A stretch of 5,051 nt of DNA from UKL13-2 sp043768625 (lineage in GTDB: Bacteria > Pseudomonadota > Gammaproteobacteria > Burkholderiales > Usitatibacteraceae): positions 1 through 5,051 of the forward strand of contig JAYVKG010000226.1 in assembly GCA_043768625.1 (NCBI GenBank). The letters run 5' to 3'. This document shows, in pieces, positions 1-5,051 of this stretch. Made by a program: the position numbers and the translations under genes. Below the pieces are notes generated by a model. It was not told the origin of the DNA, searched no databases, and saw only the letters and a program-made list of their open reading frames with translations. Within the stretch, counting starts at the first letter, position 1; every line of letters begins with the position of its first letter.

Positions 1-3000
1 AACTCGTTGGATTTCTGCCCGCGAATATAGTTGAGTACATCCTGCTGTTCAACGACGGTTGGCCCAAGTGCCGCCTGCTCAGCGGCGTTCAGATTGGCAA
101 GTCGAAATGGCTGGCCAAGCTGGCTTGACCCCGGTACTGCGGTCACCATTACCCGACCACTGTCCCAACCACTACCCGCTCCCTTCGCTGCCAACAAAGC
201 ACCGGACTCGAAAACTGGTACCAGCGTAATCGCGCCAGTAGTCTGATCGATATTGGAAATAGTTAACCCTGAAACCTTTCCACTCCAGTCGCGCGTATCA
301 AACTTAACTTGATAGATTCCATTTTCACCGGTGGTTTGCGAGAGATTCGAGGCCGCCACGCCTACGCCGGCTCCGGCACCGGATGCAGCCCGAATGTCCC
401 GGAACGCATTCTGCAAGCCAGAAACAAGTTTCTCAGGTTGATTACCTGCGAAGTAATTTTTTGGCACAGGCTTGCCTTGGACCGTCCCCCGGGCAGGATC
501 AGCCCAGGTATCAAGTGCGTCGAAGACACCATTCTTGTTCTCGTCTTTGAAGCCGCCGTATTTTGCGGCTAGCCAGTGCTGATTGCGCGGATCGCCACTC
601 GTGCCCCAGCTACCTGATTCGCGGACATCTACGAAGAAAGAGGTAATTGTTTGGGGGCCATTCAAATTGTCAAAATCAGCACGCAAATCCGTAGTATGCG
701 CATAGTATGCCAACCCGGCGAGAAAAGCCGTACCGTTACAGCAGTTGCGTAAATTGGCTAAATCGTTTCCGTAAGTTGTAGATCCACTTGGGGCAGCAAT
801 GCGGGAAACAAGCGCCGCTTCTGCGGCACCTACGGCATTGGTCCAAGCCGAAACGTTGTAATCGGGATCAATATCAGCGGGTAACGACGGTTCGTTTTGC
901 GCATTCGAAACACCACCGCTGAGATTTTTGTCGTTCCACGTATTGGCGTCGCCGATCGAGATCACGAAATTTTGTTGGCAACTATATTGAATCGGATCGT
1001 TCCACCGCGTGATCACCGGAAATCCGTCCGTCATGGAAGAATTCAAATTATTGACATAGGTGGACGTCGGGGAAGATGGAGACGTCGAGGGTTGGCCTTG
1101 GTGCTTAAAATACTTGATTATTTCAGCATACATCTCACTGAGAGTGTCGTACGTCTTGTAACCGTTTGTTCGCCCGAACTTGTTCAGATAATTGATCACC
1201 CCGCTGTTGATTGCACCACTACCGCCCGATGTGGCACCGGGCAACATATTCGTCGCAGCAGCATCGGCGGAATCCGGATTGTTGATGTAGGTGCCGTCGC
1301 TAGCGTTCCACTCGGATGCGGCATTGGTGACGGAGGGGCGCTGCGGAACAGCTTTCAATGGTCCGACGTCCTTCATCCGCGCGCGCAAGACGCCACCGTC
1401 ACGATACGTATCGCTATCAAACAGATAAGCGAAGGCACCAAACCGCATGTTCAGCGAATTTGCCTGCATTATTCCGGTAGGTTTGTAACTACTCCCATAA
1501 AGGGTGCATGTTGATTGTGTTTCAGCAAAACTTGCCTGATCGCAAACTTTCACGCGAATGTAATACGCCGTGACACCGGTCATCGGACCCGCAATTTCCC
1601 GAACACTGATGCCGCCGGAGGCTGCGGTCAGGTTTGAGCAGGTACCAGGTCCAATATAGGTATTACATTGGCCTGTCTGGTCCGTTGTGGTGCGATAAGT
1701 CGCGGTGCGAGTACCTGACGTGCCTGCGACCACTTGGGTACAAGTGGCATAACCTGCTGGAATCGTCGATCCACAGATGCCGGTCTCTGCCCGCATCTCG
1801 CGGCGGGTAGCAGGAGATAAGTTGCTACAACTGAAATTAGTTTGACTGCCCGCCGCCGCCAAGCCATTACACTGCGTCGGCAATTGATAACTTACGTCGC
1901 GTTTCGAACCAGTACGGGTTCGGCAGGTAATGCTCGTCGCACCCGTTGGTAAACCTGTCGCTGGACAAACACCGTTTTCGCGATAACTCACTTGTCTTTG
2001 ACCTGCCGTAATCTGCGAACAGGAAATATAAGTACTCGAGATGGTGCCGCCGTTTGCGGGGCACAACCCGGCCGCATCATTTGCCGTGACATCCCGTTCC
2101 ACGTTGGCACTGCCGCCTACTGAAGCAGACGTATTGGTACAAGCGATATTAGGCGGTGCCGACGCGCACTGGCCAGGCTCGTTGGTGTAGGTGGTATCCA
2201 CGGTGATACGCCGTGTTCCAGGGTTTCCAGTCGATATCTGGGTACAACCGTAAGCACCTAAATAGTCGCTGCACAATCCCGACTCTTGGAACGAAGCACT
2301 TGGAAACGTCAGGTCATTGCTGGGGTTATTACCGTTAGGATGGTTATTGTTGAACAAACGCACCCGATCATCCGACACCCACATCACCGTATTCAAACCT
2401 TGTGTACGAGAAAAAATATTCGCAGAAGCGAACGGAGTCACCGTAGAAGGTGCCACCGGCGTCACCGCGTTGGCCCCGCCTCCGACGACCGAGCCACCGA
2501 GTCGCTTTATCGGAAACTGTCCGTAGCCCCCCTGGCCAGTATGGCGCGCTTTTTCCAACACACTGAGCGTCGCCGTATCGATAAAACGATCCCCCCCGGT
2601 CATCGCCCACCTGAACATATCTATGGTCTGCATTGTTGCCCAGTTGAGGTAATTGCCGCTCCAGTTACCTGCACAGGTTTTTAATCCCGCATTGGGCAAC
2701 AACGCGCTGGCACCGATCGTGTAGCCGGCGGGCACAAAGTAATTGGCGGTTAAGTCGTAGTTGTAGCACTTGAATGGATCGAAATAGCCGATGTAATCGC
2801 GGGTCGCAACGTAGCAAATGCTGTCGGAATTGCCGTCGCGCCCCGGACAAATACTGGTGACCTCGTCATTAAAAGATTGCACCACCGCGGTAGGCCATTC
2901 CACCGACAACATCAACATGACATTTGCCGGCACCTTCGCGGTAGCCCGCACGGGGGTATCTGCCAGCGGCGTCGTGGCAGCATTGACACTACTGCCAGCA

Positions 3001-3080
3001 AAGATAAAAATAAATACTGACATACCTGCTGCAAAGCGACCAAAATTCCCGCAGGACCAAAGATTTTTATTTTGTTTCAT
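1..3080 (-). CDS. pilY1: Type IV pilus tip adhesin/assembly factor PilY1, N-terminal part (partial)
   Basis: Open without a stop from ATG 3078-3080 to the left edge: 1026 complete codons plus two bases. Residues 1-34 are a Sec signal peptide (hydrophobic core about 17-30, likely cut after VNA34). Landmarks recognised from PilY1 proteins follow: PANVMLMLSVEWPTAV (51-66); CAGNWSGNYLNWATMQTID (136-154) and RWAMTGGDRF; YYIRVKVCD with MRFGAFAYLFDSD and RDGGVLRARMKDVG (506-573); QNFVISIGDANTWNDKNL (703-720) of the von Willebrand A-like fold; WLAAKYGGFKDENKNG (836-851) with a calcium loop; KNYFAGNQPEKLVSGLQNAF (874-893); YQVKFDTRDWSGKV (923-936); and LNYIRGQKSNE (1016-1026), the link into the C-terminal beta-propeller, which is outside the window. 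Oddities: a cysteine-pair repeat block at 270-525, no DxSxS metal site, and a G7 run. Known role: secreted tip protein working with PilV/W/X in assembly, adhesion, surface sensing and control of retraction. GGAG precedes the start. Confidence 0.95.
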   Translation of the reverse strand, partial: MKQNKNLWSCGNFGRFAAGMSVFIFIFAGSSVNAATTPLADTPVRATAKVPANVMLMLSVEWPTAVVQSFNDEVTSICPGRDGNSDSICYVATRDYIGYFDPFKCYNYDLTANYFVPAGYTIGASALLPNAGLKTCAGNWSGNYLNWATMQTIDMFRWAMTGGDRFIDTATLSVLEKARHTGQGGYGQFPIKRLGGSVVGGGANAVTPVAPSTVTPFASANIFSRTQGLNTVMWVSDDRVRLFNNNHPNGNNPSNDLTFPSASFQESGLCSDYLGAYGCTQISTGNPGTRRITVDTTYTNEPGQCASAPPNIACTNTSASVGGSANVERDVTANDAAGLCPANGGTISSTYISCSQITAGQRQVSYRENGVCPATGLPTGATSITCRTRTGSKRDVSYQLPTQCNGLAAAGSQTNFSCSNLSPATRREMRAETGICGSTIPAGYATCTQVVAGTSGTRTATYRTTTDQTGQCNTYIGPGTCSNLTAASGGISVREIAGPMTGVTAYYIRVKVCDQASFAETQSTCTLYGSSYKPTGIMQANSLNMRFGAFAYLFDSDTYRDGGVLRARMKDVGPLKAVPQRPSVTNAASEWNASDGTYINNPDSADAAATNMLPGATSGGSGAINSGVINYLNKFGRTNGYKTYDTLSEMYAEIIKYFKHQGQPSTSPSSPTSTYVNNLNSSMTDGFPVITRWNDPIQYSCQQNFVISIGDANTWNDKNLSGGVSNAQNEPSLPADIDPDYNVSAWTNAVGAAEAALVSRIAAPSGSTTYGNDLANLRNCCNGTAFLAGLAYYAHTTDLRADFDNLNGPQTITSFFVDVRESGSWGTSGDPRNQHWLAAKYGGFKDENKNGVFDALDTWADPARGTVQGKPVPKNYFAGNQPEKLVSGLQNAFRDIRAASGAGAGVGVAASNLSQTTGENGIYQVKFDTRDWSGKVSGLTISNIDQTTGAITLVPVFESGALLAAKGAGSGWDSGRVMVTAVPGSSQLGQPFRLANLNAAEQAALGPTVVEQQDVLNYIRGQKSNE
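510..545 (-). other. EF-hand-like calcium-binding loop of PilY1
   Basis: Residues 846-857, DENKNGVFDALD, fit a 12-residue EF-hand-type loop: Asp846 (1), Asn848 (3), Asn850 (5), Gly851 (6), Val852 (7, backbone), Asp854 (9), Asp857 (12). It follows WLAAKYGGF, where PilY1 relatives commonly have a D-x-N-x-N-G-like segment. Calcium binding is inferred from the motif and from known calcium dependence in this family. Confidence 0.65.
1506..2273 (-). repeat. Cysteine-pair repeat block inside PilY1
   Basis: Between residues 270 and 525 there are exactly 16 cysteines, alternating short (9-14) and long (18-32) gaps. As pairs they are 270/279, 305/314, 340/354, 372/386, 404/418, 436/447, 472/481 and 513/525, so pair starts are 35, 35, 32, 32, 32, 36 and 41 residues apart. 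Several units share a pattern: Cys, a few polar residues, G-x-R-x-V-x-Y or a variant (GQRQVSYR, GSKRDVSYQ, GTRTATYR), then Gly-x-Cys or a variant. Similarity is at protein level; I did not see long identical DNA copies. The last pair sits in YYIRVKVCD...STC, which I recall as a normal part of PilY1, so the earlier units look like an insertion or amplification before it. Disulfide-stabilised extended repeats are an inference. Confidence 0.75.
2591..2597 (-). repeat. Seven-G homopolymer run in pilY1
   Basis: ACC GGG GGG GAT on the minus strand, codons 161-164 (Thr-Gly-Gly-Asp) of PilY1. A one-base length change would shift the frame after about 163 codons. The run is seven long here and in frame. 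Confidence 0.9.
2979..3080 (-). other. Sec signal peptide of PilY1
   Basis: Residues 1-34 of PilY1. Basic residues at 2, 5 and 15, a hydrophobic core at about 17-30 (AAGMSVFIFIFAG) and an SVNA cleavage site before ATTPL. It lacks the G|F..E prepilin site and a lipobox, so ordinary Sec export and signal peptidase I cleavage are expected. Confidence 0.8.
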
Positions 3081-3086
3081 GACTAA

Positions 3087-3090
3087 CTCC
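3087..3090 (-). promoter_or_regulatory. Ribosome binding site of pilY1
   Basis: GGAG on the minus strand, six bases before the ATG at 3078-3080. It supports the chosen pilY1 start and lies only a few bases from the pilX-pilY1 hairpin. Confidence 0.65.
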
Positions 3091-3093
3091 AGG

Positions 3094-3117
3094 CTAGGCC
3101 AAATGTTTGGCCGCTAG
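3094..3117 (-). repeat. Inverted repeat (hairpin) between pilX and pilY1
   Basis: GGCCAAA (3097-3103) and TTTGGCC (3106-3112) are perfect inverted arms separated by two bases; in RNA the innermost A-T pair would open to give a four-base loop. CTA/TAG (3094-3096 and 3115-3117) can extend the stem past a two-base bulge. The pilX stop codon lies inside the right-hand side, and the pilY1 ribosome binding site starts just downstream of the left arm. No U-tract follows on the minus strand, so it does not look like an intrinsic terminator. It may instead affect pilY1 translation, protect an mRNA end, or mark a processing site; the sequence cannot separate these. Confidence 0.6.
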
Positions 3118-3776
3118 TTATTTTGTAAACTGAAAATGGCTTGAACGAACGAAACAGTATTTCGCGGTCCTGTCACGCGGGCAGTTATTCGATACAGCGG
3201 CGGAAACAGTTGTCCCGGCTTGTCATTTGGCTGAGTGCCTCCAGCCTGAGCGCGACCGTTGACGATACAGTTTTCAGGCAATGCTGCACCAGCCATGCGG
3301 CACATGCGCTCGATCAGGTAAACCGGATTCATGCCGAGCTTTTGCGCAGCAGGAATTAAACCCGGTCCGGCAGGACCCTTGCCCCATGTCGGTGAACTGC
3401 CGAAGGTATTTGACGTATTTCCCTTCATCACCAGTGGTACACCATCCGTGTCGGTGGGCAGCATGACGGCGGAGAAATTTTCTGCAGGCATGTCGTTTTG
3501 CGTATTGCCGCTTGTCGCTAACGCACCCGTTCCACGAAATTGATCAATCGCCGCTTCAAGTGCAAAATCGGCGCGATTCAGGGCGTCACGTTTGAAAGAA
3601 ATGTTTCGAGCAAGCAGGGTCGACGTGTCCACCGTTCTCACCATCGCCGCAGCCGCAAGGGTCATCGCAGCCAGCACGATAAGTGCAATTACGAGCACAA
3701 AGCCGCTTTGTCTGCTCGATGGCATCGGCGCATTTGACGCTAAAAATATATGGGGGCAGTAAGTCATTGAACACAT
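3114..3776 (-). CDS. pilX: Type IV pilus minor pilin PilX
   Basis: 220 residues from the first ATG. The mature protein should begin at Phe26 after Gly25, with helix FVLVIALIVLAAMTLAAAAM. Mature position 5 is Ile, not Glu; absence of Glu5 is typical of PilX/GspK-like pilins that cap the assembly. Family-like motifs follow: a helix with RNISFKRDAL (57-66), a cysteine pair in ERMCRMAGAALPENC (Cys159, Cys170; probable disulfide), and the ending YRITARVTGPRNTVSFVQ. Start: Met1 overlaps the pilW stop and gives a 25-residue leader containing two Cys. Met18 (ATG at 3723-3725) gives the short basic leader MPSSRQSG, the normal type IVa form, and I think it is the likelier biological start; neither has a clear ribosome binding site. 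Known role: member of the tip and priming complex that helps recruit PilY1. Stop is TAG at 3114-3116. Confidence 0.92.
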   Translation of the reverse strand: MCSMTYCPHIFLASNAPMPSSRQSGFVLVIALIVLAAMTLAAAAMVRTVDTSTLLARNISFKRDALNRADFALEAAIDQFRGTGALATSGNTQNDMPAENFSAVMLPTDTDGVPLVMKGNTSNTFGSSPTWGKGPAGPGLIPAAQKLGMNPVYLIERMCRMAGAALPENCIVNGRAQAGGTQPNDKPGQLFPPLYRITARVTGPRNTVSFVQAIFSLQNN

Positions 3777-3778
3777 TA
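3774..3778 (-). promoter_or_regulatory. TAATG stop/start overlap between pilW and pilX
   Basis: On the minus strand the pilW stop TAA (3778-3776) shares its last base with the first in-frame ATG of pilX (3776-3774). No purine-rich ribosome binding site precedes this ATG (the sequence is AGACCTTCCTA), so initiation here would depend on ribosomes terminating pilW. Whether this ATG or the one at 3725 is used is not settled by the sequence. Confidence 0.5.
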
Positions 3779-4933
3779 GGAAGGTCTGGGATTGGGAACA
3801 TACCGAAGGTTGCGCAATGGAATCATCGTGTCATATACCTGATAGCGATATAGCTGGCCGCCGCTGGGTATGGTTACGGTCTGCGGATTATCGTCGGGGA
3901 ACATGATGTACGTAGTCGGCGGAGAGGCATCAACCACCGGCTCCGTGCTGCGGAACACCATCGAAATACGAACTGCACGAATGCGATCCACTAACGCAAG
4001 TGCCGCAGGTGTTCCAGCGGTGAGAGTCGGCACATCCCAAGGAGCAACATTGGGCGCCTGCCAGGTAATTGGACCAGTACCAGAAGCATTTACCACGCCG
4101 TAACGCGCGCGCATGTCGAAAACATTGTCGGCAATCACACTCGACGGTGTACCAGAAAGATTCAACAAGTCGTACTGCACCAGAGAATTGCCCGCATTGA
4201 TGCCGAAGAGGGTGAACATCGGGGTTCGTCCAAGATGCAGCGCTACAGAATTGGCGGTGTAAATACCTCCCGCAAGCCCGGTCGTCGTATTATAAAAAGT
4301 GCCGGCAGCTCCCAAGGGCAACGTATTGGGCGCAGTGGTCCCGTTGAAGGTGGAGTCGACTTGCGCGATCTGACAGTTGGCAATTGACCCAGGCGCTGTC
4401 ATCAGTATCAAATCCTGCGGGTTTACGCCGTTGGTACGTTGCAGCGTGAGACCGTTTGCAGCAGGCGGCGCGATCACTTGAAGTTCGGCTTGACCAGTCT
4501 CACTGTTACCTGCGATAACAGCGATGACGTCGCTATATCCGTCCGGCGCGGCCGCAGCATGAATTAAGGCAGGAATCGTATGCACTGTCAGAGGCACACT
4601 GGCAAAAGGGGCCGGGAACGCTACTGAGGACGGCAAAATTTGTGTCGCAGACCGATACGCCTGAATGGCGCAGCCCCAGATACCACTCGATTGTGTCAGT
4701 CCTGCGCCGGCAAGGCGAATTACACGACTCACCTGATATAAGCTCACGTTAGCGGTTTGCTGACCTTCAGCGGCACCGGTTGTCACGCGTTTTCGCGCAT
4801 CACTCACCGAAAATAGCTGAATAATGATGAGCATGGACAACATCGAAAGTGCCAAGCCCACCATGACTTCAACGAGCGTAAAGCCTCGAGGACTATTGCG
4901 CATCACTGCTCGATTTTGTAAGGAAAAATTCAT
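3776..4933 (-). CDS. pilW: Type IV pilus minor pilin PilW
   Basis: 385-residue minor pilin. Residues 1-17 are a basic prepilin leader ending in Gly17. PilD is expected to cut before Phe18, giving the mature start FTLVEVMVGLALS with the conserved Glu at mature position 5 (Glu22), then a hydrophobic helix to about residue 41. The globular domain has two cysteines (88 and 187), which may form a disulfide. The C-terminus has TMIPLRNLRY (residues 369-378), the PLRN ending I recognise from PilW proteins. Length is in the usual range for betaproteobacterial PilW (roughly 330-400). Start: Met1 has a strong AGAGGAA site; Met11 would leave a 7-residue leader but lacks a comparable site. Known role: with PilV, PilX and PilY1 it forms the inner-membrane complex that primes pilus assembly and ends up at the tip. 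The stop TAA overlaps the ATG of the next reading frame by one base. Confidence 0.93.
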   Translation of the reverse strand: MNFSLQNRAVMRNSPRGFTLVEVMVGLALSMLSMLIIIQLFSVSDARKRVTTGAAEGQQTANVSLYQVSRVIRLAGAGLTQSSGIWGCAIQAYRSATQILPSSVAFPAPFASVPLTVHTIPALIHAAAAPDGYSDVIAVIAGNSETGQAELQVIAPPAANGLTLQRTNGVNPQDLILMTAPGSIANCQIAQVDSTFNGTTAPNTLPLGAAGTFYNTTTGLAGGIYTANSVALHLGRTPMFTLFGINAGNSLVQYDLLNLSGTPSSVIADNVFDMRARYGVVNASGTGPITWQAPNVAPWDVPTLTAGTPAALALVDRIRAVRISMVFRSTEPVVDASPPTTYIMFPDDNPQTVTIPSGGQLYRYQVYDTMIPLRNLRYVPNPRPS

Positions 4934-4940
4934 CTGCTTA

Positions 4941-4947
4941 TTCCTCT
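4941..4947 (-). promoter_or_regulatory. Ribosome binding site of pilW
   Basis: AGAGGAA on the minus strand, seven bases before the ATG at 4931-4933. It overlaps the pilV stop codon (TAGAGGAA), so ribosomes finishing pilV are delivered onto the pilW start. It decides the pilW start in favour of Met1 over the internal Met11. Confidence 0.75.
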
Positions 4948-5051
4948 AGGTGCCGCCGGGAAGCGATGCTACCGTGGTATGACTTGCGGCAAATTCACTG
5001 CCCGGTGCCTGCCAAGAAATTTGAACCGTCATTAAGACGCCCGCATTAGTG
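4946..5051 (-). CDS. pilV: Type IV pilus minor pilin PilV, C-terminal end (partial)
   Basis: The 34 C-terminal codons of a gene that begins beyond the right edge, ending in TAG at 4946-4948. The peptide starts TNAGVLMTVQISWQAPGSE and ends SLPGGT. A hydrophobic strand with a VQISW core near the C-terminus, followed by a polar tail, is what PilV/GspI-like minor pilins show. The N-terminal prepilin helix that would prove the family lies outside the window, so the name rests mainly on position: the next gene starts 12 bases downstream and is a clear pilW, and pilV-pilW-pilX-pilY1 is the usual order. PilV is a PilD-processed inner-membrane prepilin that joins the PilW-PilX-PilY1 priming complex. 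The TAG stop overlaps the pilW ribosome binding site, which favours translational coupling. Another minor pilin of the cluster is possible but less likely. Confidence 0.75.
   Translation of the reverse strand, partial: TNAGVLMTVQISWQAPGSEFAASHTTVASLPGGT

Noticed and set aside
897..1514. A 205-codon open frame on the plus strand
   Set aside because: It lies wholly antisense to pilY1, whose minus-strand frame is continuous and matches family motifs. Its translation has no recognisable domain; it is a by-product of the opposite coding strand.
1628..2064. Two adjacent minus-strand frames (79 and 65 codons) in a different frame from pilY1
   Set aside because: They fall inside the cysteine-repeat block, whose pilY1 frame is uninterrupted. 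I considered a frameshifted or separate small gene, but the intact frame explains the region.
1506..2273. Thrombospondin type 1 repeats
   Set aside because: Fragments such as CTQVVAG...TRTATYR look superficially similar, but the units have two cysteines instead of six and lack the tryptophan ladder.
1506..2273. CRISPR array or DNA-level tandem repeat
   Set aside because: The periodicity is in the protein (cysteine spacing). There are no identical 25-40 base direct repeats with unique spacers, and the frame is coding throughout.
2286..2684. A 132-codon plus-strand frame, with overlapping frames at 2317-2526 (plus) and 2368-2610 (minus)
   Set aside because: All overlap the pilY1 coding region in other frames, have biased Arg/His-rich or low-information translations, and show no domain.
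3094..3117. Intrinsic terminator between pilX and pilY1
   Set aside because: The hairpin is not followed by a U-tract on the transcribed minus strand (TAGCCTGGAGTT follows). The TTATTTTG on the plus side belongs to no plus-strand gene.
4934..4945. A promoter in the pilV-pilW gap
   Set aside because: The gap is only 12 bases and is taken up by the ribosome binding site and spacer; I found no promoter-like pair of boxes there.

Overview
The window is one minus-strand stretch of a type IVa pilus minor-pilin operon. In transcription order (right to left) it holds the 3' end of pilV, complete pilW, complete pilX, and a long pilY1 that runs off the left edge. Coding density is nearly total. The pilV-pilW gap is 12 bases, pilW and pilX overlap by one base in a TAATG, and 33 bases separate pilX from pilY1. 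I see no promoter, RNA gene, mobile element or CRISPR array.

The gene order, the GC content (a little above one half by eye) and the PilX and PilY1 signature motifs point to a betaproteobacterium (Burkholderiales or Nitrosomonadales type). This is recognition by eye, not a database search, and the genus is not determined.

How the genes work together, from what is known of the families: PilV, PilW and PilX (with FimU/PilE-type minor pilins, probably outside the window) are prepilins cut by PilD. They form a short priming complex in the inner membrane that starts pilus assembly and ends up at the pilus tip. PilY1 is secreted by Sec, joins that complex and acts as tip adhesin, mechanosensor and regulator of retraction.

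The main point of interest is in PilY1, whose visible part is 1026 residues. Its N-terminal half has family landmarks but also an expanded block of regularly spaced cysteine pairs (about residues 270-525; eight pairs, about 32-41 residue period). The last pair coincides with a cysteine pair I recall as normal for the family, which suggests the block grew by duplicating that motif. The protein also lacks the classic DxSxS metal site of von Willebrand A domains at the expected place, has a complete EF-hand-like calcium loop, reads RGQ where related proteins often have RGD, and carries a seven-G run in its coding sequence. These are variations on a known system; I find no wholly new system here.
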